A stretch of 48,156 bases of DNA from Aquidulcibacter paucihalophilus (GCF_002105465.1 NZ_NCSQ01000158.1:1-48156); one strand, 5' to 3'; numbered from the stretch's first letter, positions 37,629 to 46,480 are shown. The notes: a model not told the origin generated them from the sequence alone. Translations and numbers: made by a program.

Positions 37629-38744
37629 ATGGGCAAATTTGGCGCGCTTTGCAGCATAGCGGCTTTGGGTTTCGCCCTCGGTGCCTGCACCATGACAACC
37701 CAAGTCGGTGACGGCCCAGAAAAGACCCGCACCTTCCTGACAAGCCCGCCAGCCCCCATTCCGGCTTGGTCGATTGCTATTCATGGTGGGGCTGGCGTGA
37801 TTGAGCGCAAGGACTTAACACCCGAGCAGGATAAAGCCTATCGCGCCGCCTTGGCCGAAGCCATTGAGATAGGTGCCGATATCCTCCGCAAAGGTGGCGA
37901 TGGGATCGACGCGGTGGAAGCTACCGCCCGTTATCTGGAAGATAATCCCTTATTCAATGCAGGCCGGGGTGCAGCGATTGATGCCTCTGGCAAAGCGACT
38001 TTGGACGCAGCCATTATGGTTGGCCAAGGCCTCAAAGCCGGCGCAGTTGCGGGCATGATGACAACCCGCCACCCGATTAGTGCGGCGCGTGCCGTGATGG
38101 AAAAAACGCCACATGTATTTCTGATCGGCGAAGGCGCGGATCAATTCGCCCGCGAACAAGGTCTTGAACAAGTTCCCAATAGCTTCTTTTTGACGGCGCG
38201 GCGCTGGCAAATTCTTGAAGAAGTTCTGACCGAACAAAAAATGCCGATCCCGCCAAAGCCCCCTGGCCTCAATAATGATGGCCCCGTCCACTCAGGCCCG
38301 AATGCGGCTAAGTCCGGGGAAGCGCGGTTTGGGACGATTGGGATTGTGGTGCGCGACACCAAGGGCGTGTTGGTGGCTGGCACCTCCACTGGCGGTCTCA
38401 CCGGCAAGAAATGGGGCCGAGTCGGTGATGTGCCGGTCATTGGGGCTGGAACCTATGCAACGCCCACCTGCGCGGTCTCGGGCACTGGAACCGGGGAATA
38501 TTTCATCCGCTTAGGCGTCGCCCGTGCCATTTGCGATAAGGCAGCAGAGCCCGGCATGGACCTGCAGGCTGCAGCAGATGCGATCATGAAGAAAGACCTG
38601 ACAGCTTTGGGCGGTGATGGCGGGGTTATTGTCGTCAATGCGCGGGGGCAGACCGTCGCGAGCATGAACACACCTGGCATGTATCGCGCGCAGATGAGTG
38701 CGGTTAGCCCTGCGCGCGTGGCCATTTACGCAGACGAGAATTAG
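37629..38744 (+). CDS. Isoaspartyl peptidase/L-asparaginase (Ntn hydrolase), lipoprotein
   Basis: 371 residues. N-terminal lipoprotein signal with lipobox LGAC (about 16-19). The plant-type asparaginase fold follows: WSIAIHGGAGVIE, NPLFNAGRGAAI, and the autocleavage site before the catalytic Thr in RFGTIGIVVRD, then STGGLTGKKWGRVGDVPVIGAGTYA and SGTGTGEYFIR. It hydrolyses isoaspartyl dipeptides or asparagine. An exported lipoprotein member inside a tyrosine degradation operon is unusual; it may feed peptide-derived amino acids into it. Confidence 0.92.
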   Translation: MGKFGALCSIAALGFALGACTMTTQVGDGPEKTRTFLTSPPAPIPAWSIAIHGGAGVIERKDLTPEQDKAYRAALAEAIEIGADILRKGGDGIDAVEATARYLEDNPLFNAGRGAAIDASGKATLDAAIMVGQGLKAGAVAGMMTTRHPISAARAVMEKTPHVFLIGEGADQFAREQGLEQVPNSFFLTARRWQILEEVLTEQKMPIPPKPPGLNNDGPVHSGPNAAKSGEARFGTIGIVVRDTKGVLVAGTSTGGLTGKKWGRVGDVPVIGAGTYATPTCAVSGTGTGEYFIRLGVARAICDKAAEPGMDLQAAADAIMKKDLTALGGDGGVIVVNARGQTVASMNTPGMYRAQMSAVSPARVAIYADEN

Positions 38745-38759
38745 GATAAGGGACGAGTC

Positions 38760-39320
38760 ATGAGCCAGCTAAGAGGCATTCACCACGTCGCCTATCGCTG
38801 CCGCGATGCGAAGGAAACGGTGGACTTTTATCACGACGTGCTGGGCATGGATTTTCAAATCGCCTTTGCTGAAGACCATGTGCCGTCCACCGGTGCCTAT
38901 GACCCCTATATGCACGTCTTTCTCGATGCCGGCGGCGGTAATGTGCTGGCCTTTTTCGAACTGCCTGAGCAGCCGGACATGGGCCGCGACCCCAATACGC
39001 CCGAATGGGTGCAGCACATCGCCTTCAAGGTCGATAGTGAAGAGGCTTTGCTCGCGGGCAAGGCCCGAGCAGAGGCGCGCGGGTGCTCGGTGATTGGTCC
39101 AACCGATCATGGCATTTTTCGCTCCATCTACTTTTTCGACCCCAATGGGCACAGGTTGGAACTCGCCCATGATACCGGCACTGCTGCAGAACTCACCGAA
39201 CTGCGACGGGTTGCGCCCGAGATGCTGGAAGAATGGTCGCGTACCAAAAAAGCGCCACGCCATGCCGACTGGCTGCACGCTAAGGCCCGCGCCAGCCACG
39301 CAAAGTCTGATCCTGTTTAA
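38760..39320 (+). CDS. VOC family protein (glyoxalase/dioxygenase-like)
   Basis: 186 residues, a two-module VOC fold. Metal ligands can be read at His of GIHHVAYRC, His of WVQHIAFKV and Glu of HRLELAHD, the His-His-Glu set shared by extradiol dioxygenases and some glyoxalases; a further acidic position lies in the first module. A C-terminal extension of about 45 residues (ELRRVAPEMLEEWSRTKKA) is not part of the core. It sits between hppD and the FAH gene where hmgA is often found. Activity unknown; a dioxygenase or a lyase for a pathway by-product are both possible. Confidence 0.85.
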   Translation: MSQLRGIHHVAYRCRDAKETVDFYHDVLGMDFQIAFAEDHVPSTGAYDPYMHVFLDAGGGNVLAFFELPEQPDMGRDPNTPEWVQHIAFKVDSEEALLAGKARAEARGCSVIGPTDHGIFRSIYFFDPNGHRLELAHDTGTAAELTELRRVAPEMLEEWSRTKKAPRHADWLHAKARASHAKSDPV

Positions 39321-39369
39321 AACGTGCCATCGAAACGGTTTGGGACCGCCCAGCCCTTAGGAAACACTG

Positions 39370-40374
39370 ATGAAACTCGCCTCTCTCAAATCCGGCCGCG
39401 ATGGTCGCCTCGTCGTGGTCTCGTCTGACTTGAATTATTGCACGGATGCAGGCCTGATCGCACCCACTCTACAAGCCGCGCTCGACGATTGGGCCCGGTG
39501 CGGCCCAGCCCTGCAGACTTTGAGCGAGGCCTTAGAGCGCGGTGCAGTTCCCACCGAACGCTTTCATGAACGTGAGGCTCATTCACCGCTTCCGCGCGCC
39601 TATCAGTGGGCCGATGGCTCGGCCTATGTGAACCACGTCCAATTGGTGCGCCAAGCCCGTGGCGCTGAGATGCCAGAAAGCTTCTGGACCGATCCTCTGA
39701 TGTATCAAGGCGGCTCCGACGATTTTTTGCCGCCGCGCGCGCCGATCCCGCTTGCCGATGAAGCTTGGGGCTGTGACCTTGAGGCCGAAGTCGCCGTCAT
39801 CACCACCGATGTGCCACAGGGCATTAGCGCTGAAGCGGCGCGTGACCACATCGCCCTTATCTGTCTGGTCAATGATGTCAGCCTGCGCAATCTGATCCCC
39901 AATGAATTGGCCAAGGGCTTTGGCTTTTTCCAGGCCAAACCCGCCAGCGCCTTCTCTCCCGTCGCCGTATCGCCCGACAGCCTCGGGCCCTTATGGGACG
40001 GCGGCAAACTGCATGTCACCTTAAGCGTCGATCTCGATGGCAAGCCGTTGGGTCGGGCCCAAACCGGCGTGGATATGACGTTTGATTTCGGCCAATTGAT
40101 CGCCCATGCCGCCCATACCCGCAACCTCTGCGCCGGTACCCTTATCGGCTCGGGCACGGTTTCCAACCGCGACGCGACTGGCGGCCCTGGCAAGCCTATC
40201 GCGGAAGGTGGTCTCGGCTATTCCTGCTTGGCCGAAGTGCGCGTTGTAGAAACCATCCTCCATGGTGCCGCCAAGACGCCCTTCCTGAAACACGGCCAAG
40301 TCGTGCGCATCTGGGCCGACGACGCCACCGGCCACTCCATCTTCGGGGCGATTGAGCAGAAGGTGGTTGGCTGA
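39370..40374 (+). CDS. Fumarylacetoacetate hydrolase family protein
   Basis: 334 residues of the bacterial short FAH type. An N-terminal domain (to about 90) precedes the FAH core, with the metal site CDLEAEVAVITTD (E-x-E with the later Asp), VNDVSLRNL, FQAKPASAF and GSGTVSN, ending in GEVVRIW-like HGQVVRIWADDA. With maiA and hppD in the region it is best read as fumarylacetoacetase, yielding fumarate and acetoacetate. Other acylpyruvate hydrolase substrates are possible. Last gene of the hppD operon; GGAAAC precedes the ATG. Confidence 0.88.
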   Translation: MKLASLKSGRDGRLVVVSSDLNYCTDAGLIAPTLQAALDDWARCGPALQTLSEALERGAVPTERFHEREAHSPLPRAYQWADGSAYVNHVQLVRQARGAEMPESFWTDPLMYQGGSDDFLPPRAPIPLADEAWGCDLEAEVAVITTDVPQGISAEAARDHIALICLVNDVSLRNLIPNELAKGFGFFQAKPASAFSPVAVSPDSLGPLWDGGKLHVTLSVDLDGKPLGRAQTGVDMTFDFGQLIAHAAHTRNLCAGTLIGSGTVSNRDATGGPGKPIAEGGLGYSCLAEVRVVETILHGAAKTPFLKHGQVVRIWADDATGHSIFGAIEQKVVG

Positions 40375-40424
40375 TGCGAATTGACACCCAGCAGGTCTAA
40401 GTACACTTCCCCTCACGACGTCCT

Positions 40425-40512
40425 CCCCGCCGAAGCTTGAGCTGTGGGCGGGGACCTCGGCGCGTTTACGGCCCGAGGTCTGGGGCTCGGATACCCCATC
40501 CTGAGTCGTTCT
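40425..40512. repeat. Dispersed structured repeat, copy A
   Basis: Three consecutive hairpins: CCCCGCC/GGCGGGG (40425-40453), GACCTCGG/CCGAGGTC (40453-40480), then GGGG/CCCC with a loop, ending TACCCCATC. The pattern recurs at 48032-48111 with shared blocks GCGGGGACCT, GAGGTCT and TACCCCATC but different stem sequences. The rest of the 381-bp gap (40375-40755) has no convincing gene. Confidence 0.75.
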
Positions 40513-40755
40513 GCGGCACAGCCAAATAATCGACCGCCTCTCAGTTCTTTTAAGCGCCCCTTCGCCGCTTTCGACGGAGATTCTCGAGCAAAAAAGAAGT
40601 GGCGCAAAGCACCCAAACATGAGCGATCCATGACGGCTATGTTAAACTTATGTAAGAATGGCTCCAAACTTGCCGATCTGCGTTGACGAAGCAGACGGGA
40701 TGGGGTGGAAACAGGCGTTGCGGTCCTCCCTTCACCGCGCATGAGGTGACTAGCC

Positions 40756-41658
40756 TTGCGACTTCGAATGACCATGATTGGCGCGGCCGCCCTGCTCGGC
40801 AGCTTTGGAGCAGCCGGCGCGATGAACGGCTTATGGGCATCAGCTGATGCCCGGGCGCATAGTTTGGATGGGCTAAAGCTGGCGATCGGCTTGCCCTATG
40901 GCGGTGTCAAAGCGACCCCCAAAGTTCAATTGAGTGCCGCCACCGCCTTGGCTGCGCAGTGCCAAAGCGACAAATTGGCACAAGCGCACGTGCCTGTAGC
41001 CAAGCAAAGCCTGATCGCCCATGTCTTCGAAAAGCCTTCGGTGAAGACAACACAGCGCTTGGTCATGGCCGATGCGACAGCCAAGCCACAGGCCCCCGAA
41101 CATGCTGAACGGCCGTTGCCACCCCAACCACCTGCTGCTGCGGAGTCTCCAGCAGCCCCAGCCACCCCGGCACCCCCGGCCTTGGCAAGCCTGCACCCTG
41201 CCCTAGCCGCACCTGGGTCGATGAAGAGCTTGATGGCCCAAGCTCAGGCAGAGGCCAGCAAATCGGCCAAGCTAGCCTTACAGAGTGCGGCCGCAGCCAG
41301 CGCCTTAGAACAAGCACGCACGGCTACCCGTGTGAAAATTCGGTTCGAAACGCCAACCACTTTAACGCCAGCACAATATAAGAATTCAGAACACGAACTC
41401 GACCAAGCGGTTCAGCGTCTTGAGATTACCCAATTGCTTGCGGCGCGCCTCAATGAAGGCGATTTCTCGTTTGTTGTCTCGTCAGATGACGGCAAAAAGA
41501 CCTGCACATTGGGGCAGGCCGAAGGGGTATGTGGGCTGTTGAGCCCAGCCGATATGGCGCGCATTCGTTCAGAAGTGGCCGCGCAGGTAAAACTCGCCCA
41601 AGTCGCCGTGCGCGAAAGCCAAGTTAAGCTTGCACGCGCACGTCTGACGGACGGGTAA
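40756..41658 (+). CDS. Pro/Ala-rich secreted protein, function unknown
   Basis: 300 residues. An N-terminal hydrophobic segment (MIGAAALLGSFGAAGAM) looks like a signal peptide or anchor; a proline/alanine linker (PLPPQPPAAAESPAAPATPAPP) follows at about 115-140; then a helical, Ala-rich part and a small conserved-looking C-domain with two cysteines (KKTCTLGQAEGVCGLL). I do not recognise a family. The start is TTG at 40756, chosen because GAGGTGA lies 6 nt upstream; ATG 40768 is the alternative. Confidence 0.75.
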   Translation: MRLRMTMIGAAALLGSFGAAGAMNGLWASADARAHSLDGLKLAIGLPYGGVKATPKVQLSAATALAAQCQSDKLAQAHVPVAKQSLIAHVFEKPSVKTTQRLVMADATAKPQAPEHAERPLPPQPPAAAESPAAPATPAPPALASLHPALAAPGSMKSLMAQAQAEASKSAKLALQSAAAASALEQARTATRVKIRFETPTTLTPAQYKNSEHELDQAVQRLEITQLLAARLNEGDFSFVVSSDDGKKTCTLGQAEGVCGLLSPADMARIRSEVAAQVKLAQVAVRESQVKLARARLTDG

Positions 41659-41733
41659 TTCGATCTAGACCGAAAGAGTAACGGGGCCTCGCTGCGCTGA
41701 GCTCAAATTATTGGGCCAAGTCATTGGGCCCAA

Positions 41734-42075
41734 TTATTGGGACAGTGCGGTTGTTTGCATGGATCTGTTGGCTTCAGGCAATTGCACACGGATGGTAGCG
41801 ACAGCAGGCCGCTCTGCCAATGCCACAGCAGTCAAGCTTGGACGATCCGCCTCAGCCAAAGCATAAGCAATCAAGGTGTTGACGCACTGGGTCTCGTTCA
41901 CAACCCGGTCTCGACGCGCAGCTTCTGCACACATCTTGGTCGCAGCTTGCTCAATCTGTTTAAAGACCACTTCCGGGGCGGCATTGGCCGGCACCTTTTG
42001 ATCGGCGATTTCTGCTTGCGCAGCACCCGATGCCAAAGCAGCAAAAGCGATCAGTCCAACAAAGCGGTGTGCCAT
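41734..42075 (-). CDS. UrcA family protein
   Basis: 113 residues: signal peptide (ending SGAAQA), then the UrcA pattern of two conserved cysteines within an Ala-rich helix pair (AATKMCAEAARRD, then TQCVNTLIAYAL). UrcA proteins are small periplasmic proteins of unknown role, common in Caulobacterales and Sphingomonadales. GAGGAG precedes the ATG at 42075. Upstream lie direct repeats resembling Pho boxes. Immediately past the stop is the palindrome ATTGGGCCCAAT (41723-41734), part of a hairpin that may end transcription. Confidence 0.82.
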   Translation of the reverse strand: MAHRFVGLIAFAALASGAAQAEIADQKVPANAAPEVVFKQIEQAATKMCAEAARRDRVVNETQCVNTLIAYALAEADRPSLTAVALAERPAVATIRVQLPEANRSMQTTALSQ

Positions 42076-42132
42076 AGCAATCTCCTCAATGACCCACAAA
42101 ATTGCGCGACCCAGATGTCCCGTCGGAGGAAT

Positions 42133-42181
42133 GTGACATTAAAATGACTATGTGACAACACTTATATGACAACTATATGAC
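42133..42181 (-). promoter_or_regulatory. Tandem Pho-box-like direct repeats
   Basis: On the minus strand, GTCATATAGTTGTCAT (42166-42181) and GTCATTTTAATGTCAC (42133-42148) each give two GTCA units 11 bp apart, the layout of a PhoB box (TGTCAT-A/T4-C-TGTCAT). A fifth unit, GTCACA, lies between them. They lie 58-106 bp before the UrcA start codon. Confidence 0.6.
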
Positions 42182-42218
42182 TTTTAGACGACAGAATTGT
42201 AAATTTGGGAAATTAGGG

Positions 42219-42230
42219 TTGATTAATCAA
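42219..42230. promoter_or_regulatory. Palindrome upstream of the Hpt gene
   Basis: TTGATTAATCAA, a perfect 12-bp palindrome in the A/T-rich divergent region between the UrcA and Hpt genes. Possible operator; no more can be said. Confidence 0.35.
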
Positions 42231-42351
42231 TGAGATAAAATATGCCCCACGTGCAACAAAACCGTCACAAAACCATCTGAAAAGGTCCACATTGGCTTAT
42301 TAAAGCCGAAAGCATTTGTTGGTATCCATGGGAAACAGACGGAGAAAAGTC

Positions 42352-42672
42352 ATGCGCGCGTTTGGAAGCCCACCAGATCTTACGGCCCTGAAAGGTAGCT
42401 ATTTGGTCAGTTTGAAAACAGACTTAGGGGCACTCGAGAACCTACAGAGTGAAGTGGACTTTGGCTTTGCGGAACCCAGAACCTATGAAGACTTACGCCG
42501 ACTTGCCCATGTTCAAGCAGGCAATGCCGCTACATTTGGCTTTGAGGCTTTAGGCCTTGCCGCGCGGGCTGTGGATGTTTTGTTGAGCGAGCTGCAAGGC
42601 CCCTCTGATAAGCTTGCACCCTTGATTGGAACTTGGCAGCGCGAACTCCAGAAGGCCTGCCAAGGCGGATAA
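42352..42672 (+). CDS. Histidine phosphotransfer (Hpt) domain protein
   Basis: 106 residues, all helical. The segment LRRLAHVQAGNAATFGFEAL fits the Hpt phosphorylation motif (H-x-x-x-G-x-A-x-x-x-G), with His53 as phosphoacceptor. Preceding and following helices have the usual bundle spacing. It would relay phosphate between a hybrid kinase and a response regulator. I chose ATG 42352 because GGAG lies 7 nt upstream; starts at 42316 and 42328 add basic residues without support. The lone receiver at 5921 is a conceivable partner, but nothing links them directly. Confidence 0.78.
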   Translation: MRAFGSPPDLTALKGSYLVSLKTDLGALENLQSEVDFGFAEPRTYEDLRRLAHVQAGNAATFGFEALGLAARAVDVLLSELQGPSDKLAPLIGTWQRELQKACQGG

Positions 42673-42823
42673 GTTGTTTGGGCGACAGGGCCCAAAGGCT
42701 CATAAAGAAGATGCAGCGCGTGTCTAGACACCGCCACATTTGCGACCATAAGCAATCAGCTTGCGTTCAGACAGAGAGACTTACCATAGGCCGTGTTTGA
42801 AAGCTGAAACGAAAGAGCCTCTG

Positions 42824-43642
42824 ATGTCAAAACTCCCGCTGGTGTGCACGATTGCAGCCCTTTGCGTGCTTGCAACGCCTAGTGTCGCGCAAAACGGTCC
42901 ATCGCCAAGCCTGCTCACCAATCTGGGCCCGGGGCAGAGCCGTTCGGTCGACATTTCCTTGCGGGCGCGAATTGGTCCGCTCGAATTGGCGCGCGGTTCG
43001 TTCAAAGTCAATTTGACCCAAGACAGCTATAGTGGTGAGGCGACATACCGCACCTCTGGCATTGCCGCTTCCTTTAACAATGATGCTGGCGTGGCAACGG
43101 TAAAGGGTGCCATTGACGACGGGCAGCTCAAACCGCGAAATTTTGTCAATCAAGAGACCAATGGCAAAAGACGCCGGATCACCATTAATTTCGCGGGCCG
43201 TTCTGTTGATGTGACGGCTGCGCCGATGTGGGGAAATATGGGCTTTCCGCCTGCAACTTTGGCCCAAAAGCTGGAGTCCGTGGATCCCGTCACGGGCTTG
43301 ATGGAATTATCCTTGGTTACAGGCCGCGATGCGGGTCGGGCCTGTGGCGGAGCCGTCAAGATTTTCGACGGCAAAAGGCGCTATGATATTCGCACCCAAT
43401 ATGTCGGGATCGAGCAAGTCTCTACCCCGGCTTACAAGGGTCCTGCGACCTATTGTCGGGGAACATACACCGAAGTCGCAGGCTTTAATCAGAAAAAGCC
43501 TGGCGAAAGCCGCGAGCCAATCCGCCTGCAAATCTGGCTGGCCGATGTTGGCAATATGGGGGTTTCGGTACCCGTCCGCATGACAGGCTCTAAAGGCATT
43601 TATACCGCCGTCCTCTATGCCGACCGAGCAGTCGTTCGCTAA
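42824..43642 (+). CDS. DUF3108 family secreted protein
   Basis: 272 residues: signal peptide (ending PSVAQ), then a beta-rich domain with the DUF3108 pattern: RIGPLELARGSFKVNLTQDSYSGEATYRTSG, LKPRNFVNQETNGKRRRITINF, DPVTGLMELSL, KIFDGKRRYDIRTQYVG, and the closing LQIWLADVG. Such proteins are periplasmic, of unknown role. Start 42824 gives the signal peptide directly; upstream codons to 42761 are unsupported. It ends 8 bp from the convergent rpoH. Confidence 0.85.
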   Translation: MSKLPLVCTIAALCVLATPSVAQNGPSPSLLTNLGPGQSRSVDISLRARIGPLELARGSFKVNLTQDSYSGEATYRTSGIAASFNNDAGVATVKGAIDDGQLKPRNFVNQETNGKRRRITINFAGRSVDVTAAPMWGNMGFPPATLAQKLESVDPVTGLMELSLVTGRDAGRACGGAVKIFDGKRRYDIRTQYVGIEQVSTPAYKGPATYCRGTYTEVAGFNQKKPGESREPIRLQIWLADVGNMGVSVPVRMTGSKGIYTAVLYADRAVVR

Positions 43643-43650
43643 AGCCCGGA

Positions 43651-44547
43651 TCACACGTCAGGCAGAAGGCCGCTATCTTCAGGGTTTCCAACCTTTTTGA
43701 TCAAAGCGGCCTTCAGCTTCTTCATGGCCTGGTGCTCGATCTGGCGCACCCGCTCTTTTGAAATGCCCATGCGGACGCCTAGGGATTCCAAGGTTGCCCC
43801 CTCATCGGTCAAGCGACGTTCTTGAATGATGGCGAGTTCCCGCGGATTGAGGGATTTTAGCGCCTCTTGAATCCAATTGGTGCGCCGTTCGGTATCGGTT
43901 CGCTCCATCACATCTTGATCGGGTAGGATGCCTTCATCTGGCAAGAGGTCTTGCCACTCGCCACCACCATCGACCCCATCGGACATGGGAGCATTGAGCG
44001 AGCGGTCGTTGGCCGAAAGGCGCGAGGCCATTTGTTCGACTTCACGTTCACTCACGCCCAATTTGGTGGCGATAATCTCGCGGTTCTCGCGCGTCATCAT
44101 GGCTTCCCCCGTATCGCTGATGAGGGCGCGGAGTCGACGGAGGTTGAAAAAGAGCGACTTTTGTGCGGCCGTCGTGCCCGTCCGCACGATGGACCAGTTG
44201 CGCAACACATAGTCTTGAATGGCTGAGCGGATCCACCAAGCGGCATAGGTTGAAAAGCGCACGTCGCGATCAGGCTCAAAGCGGGCCGCTGCCTGCATCA
44301 GCCCAATATTACCTTCTTGGACCAAGTCACTCATCGGCAGGCCATAATTGCGGAAGCGCGCCGCCATCGAAATCACAAGCCGCATATAGGCCGTTGTGAG
44401 CTCATGCAGCGCGCGCTCATCCTGATGGTCGCGCCATTTAATCGCCAGCTCGCGCTCGTGATCATGCTCCAGCAACGGTGCTTTCATAGCCTGTTTGACA
44501 AACCGGCGCGTTGCGCTTTGAGCTTCGGCTGTCTCATACGTGGCCAT
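43651..44547 (-). CDS. rpoH: RNA polymerase heat-shock sigma factor (sigma-32)
   Basis: 298 residues with the RpoH architecture: region 2 (LVQEGNIGLMQAAARFEPDRDVRFSTYAAWWIRSAIQDYV), the RpoH box QKSLFFNLRR, region 3, and region 4 helix-turn-helix (TLESLGVRMGISKERVRQIEHQAMKKLK). The N-terminus MATYETAE and LEHDHERELAIKWRDH are typical of alphaproteobacterial sigma-32. It directs transcription of heat-shock genes. GGAGAGA precedes the ATG at 44547; upstream codons to 44601 are not needed. Alphaproteobacteria often have two rpoH genes; which this one is cannot be told. Confidence 0.93.
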   Translation of the reverse strand: MATYETAEAQSATRRFVKQAMKAPLLEHDHERELAIKWRDHQDERALHELTTAYMRLVISMAARFRNYGLPMSDLVQEGNIGLMQAAARFEPDRDVRFSTYAAWWIRSAIQDYVLRNWSIVRTGTTAAQKSLFFNLRRLRALISDTGEAMMTRENREIIATKLGVSEREVEQMASRLSANDRSLNAPMSDGVDGGGEWQDLLPDEGILPDQDVMERTDTERRTNWIQEALKSLNPRELAIIQERRLTDEGATLESLGVRMGISKERVRQIEHQAMKKLKAALIKKVGNPEDSGLLPDV

Positions 44548-44680
44548 CTGATCTCTCCGATCCTTGTCCGCACCTGATTTGGCTGTCAGCTTTACGCGCA
44601 AGCGAGGGGGATGGATCAGTCGTTATGACAAATCTATGACCGAAGAACTGCAAATTGGCAGACGATTTTGTGGTCCGGAT

Positions 44681-46207
44681 TTATCCAGATGTCCGGACAA
44701 AGATGGCCGGGGGAAAATCATTATCCATCTGCACTTCTAAGGACCTGATTTTGCCGTCCATATCGGCTTGGAAAGCAAACTTCACATCGAGAAGATCATC
44801 ATCATCTTCGCGGGTAGGTTTGCCGTTGAACACATCATAATGCCAATGATTGAGGCGAATGGGCATGTTATTATAGGTGCCCAGCAAACCGGCATCATCG
44901 CGGGTGATGGTCCAAATGCCATAGCCTTTATGGATGAAGGTTCCGACAAAGGCATCCAATGCGCGCGAAGGCGTTGTATTGGGTATGGGCATGGGCGGGG
45001 ATTGCGTGGCGGCCTTGGCCTCATTCGCATCCCGACGGGCCAACCCTCGGGCAGACCACTTGGCTGGCGCCAGCCCCATCAGGCGATCAAACAAATCAAG
45101 ACTGACGTGGCCGGGCAGAGGTGTGCCACGCATATTCGCAAAGGCGATAATGCCGACATTCTGTTCTGGGAATAAGGTCACGCGCGAAGAAAAGCCATTG
45201 AGATTGCCGCCATGGGCAACCCGCCGCATGCCACGATAAAAATCGGTGCGCCAGCCCAACCCATAAAGCCCCCGGCTCAATTCTATGGCCTCTGGTTGTC
45301 CGCCGGTTGATACAAGCGGTGCCCACATGGCTTCACTTTGCGCGACAGAAATCAGTCGCTTCTCGCCAAAGCTACCACGACGCAGCTGCAAATCCATCCA
45401 AGCGATAAATTGGTTGGCTGAGCTATAGAGCTGACCGGCTGGGCCGATCGCATCTTCTGGCCGCAACGGAATCTGCACGGCTTGCTTGGCCGGGGTTAGC
45501 TTGTGGCCAAAGGCGAAATTACTGTCCATGGCCATTTGGCTGGGGCTAAAGCCAGTGCGCGTCATGCCGAGTGGTTTGAGGAGGCGCGCATCTGTGAAGG
45601 CCTCCCACGTCTGGCCCGTTGCGCGCTCGACCACCAGACCAGCCAAAATATACATGAGGTTATTATATTGATACTGGCTGCGAAGGGGCGCTGAGGTTTC
45701 CAAATACGGCATACGTGCCAGAAGCTCAGACTTGCTCAGCCTCTCATTATTGTACCAAACGAGATCATGGGTACCAAGGCCTGTGCGGTGCGAGAGCATG
45801 TCGCGCAGGCTCAGGCTCGCATATTCTACCCCGCCCGCCATTTTGAACTCAGGCAGATAAGTGGTGACGGGCTCATCCCACTTAAGCTTGCCCTCATCGA
45901 CCAAGATGGCGACGGTTGCCGCAGTAAAGGCTTTGGTGAGGGACGCACAACCAAACAAAGTATCGGCTGTGACCGCTTGGGTTTTCGCGCCGTCACGCCA
46001 GCCAAAGCCCTTTGCATAAAGCGGCGCGCCATCCTTGATAACCGCAATCGAAAGGCCCGGGACGCGCCAATTCTGGCGCGCCAGATCAAGCTCTGCATCC
46101 AAACCTGCAAGGGGATCGGGCTGGCGCTTGGCTGCCCAAGCGGGCCCCACGAGGCCCGCGCCTAAGCTTGCACCCACTAAGGAGACAAAGGCCCGCCGCT
46201 GCATCAA
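44681..46207 (-). CDS. Serine hydrolase, class C beta-lactamase fold, Tat-exported
   Basis: 508 residues. A twin-arginine signal (QRRAFVSLVGASLGAGL) precedes the beta-lactamase/esterase domain: catalytic S89-L-T-K92 in GCASLTKAFT, the Tyr of YQYNNLMYILAG (Y-x-N), and HGGNLNGF for the third motif. A C-terminal DUF3471-like domain follows (about 400-508). Such enzymes are periplasmic esterases, D-aminopeptidases or penicillin-binding-like hydrolases; beta-lactamase activity should not be assumed. Confidence 0.88.
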   Translation of the reverse strand: MMQRRAFVSLVGASLGAGLVGPAWAAKRQPDPLAGLDAELDLARQNWRVPGLSIAVIKDGAPLYAKGFGWRDGAKTQAVTADTLFGCASLTKAFTAATVAILVDEGKLKWDEPVTTYLPEFKMAGGVEYASLSLRDMLSHRTGLGTHDLVWYNNERLSKSELLARMPYLETSAPLRSQYQYNNLMYILAGLVVERATGQTWEAFTDARLLKPLGMTRTGFSPSQMAMDSNFAFGHKLTPAKQAVQIPLRPEDAIGPAGQLYSSANQFIAWMDLQLRRGSFGEKRLISVAQSEAMWAPLVSTGGQPEAIELSRGLYGLGWRTDFYRGMRRVAHGGNLNGFSSRVTLFPEQNVGIIAFANMRGTPLPGHVSLDLFDRLMGLAPAKWSARGLARRDANEAKAATQSPPMPIPNTTPSRALDAFVGTFIHKGYGIWTITRDDAGLLGTYNNMPIRLNHWHYDVFNGKPTREDDDDLLDVKFAFQADMDGKIRSLEVQMDNDFPPAIFVRTSG

Positions 46208-46278
46208 TCAATTTAACCCCTTAGCCGTACGTCATGGCAGATATAGTGGGCGGGGCAAGTCGGCCTTGTCTAGTCCTT

Positions 46279-46476
46279 TTAGCGACGAATGGCATCGGCC
46301 CCGACGCAGGTGCGGGTCTCTTCGCTCCACGTACCGCCGCGGCGATAACAATCTTGGCGCATGGCCGCCGCGCGCGCTTCGGCCTGTGCCGGATCGGACT
46401 CAACCGGGCCTAAGGCGCACCCAGAAAGGGTTGCCATAACCAAAGCAAAGCCACCAAAGGCCAGCGCGCGCGCCAT
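46279..46476 (-). CDS. Small lipoprotein
   Basis: 65 residues: signal peptide with lipobox LSGC (about 17-20), then a short domain with two more cysteines (MRQDCYRRGGTWSEETRTCVG), which could form a disulfide. The pattern CYxxGGxW...C occurs in small alphaproteobacterial lipoproteins of unknown function. It lies 4 bp downstream of the zeta-subunit gene on the same strand, so they may be co-transcribed. Confidence 0.7.
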   Translation of the reverse strand: MARALAFGGFALVMATLSGCALGPVESDPAQAEARAAAMRQDCYRRGGTWSEETRTCVGADAIRR

Positions 46477-46480
46477 CGGC

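Noticed and set aside
40444..40686. 80-residue frame after the FAH gene.
   Set aside because: It runs through the structured repeat and has no start signal.
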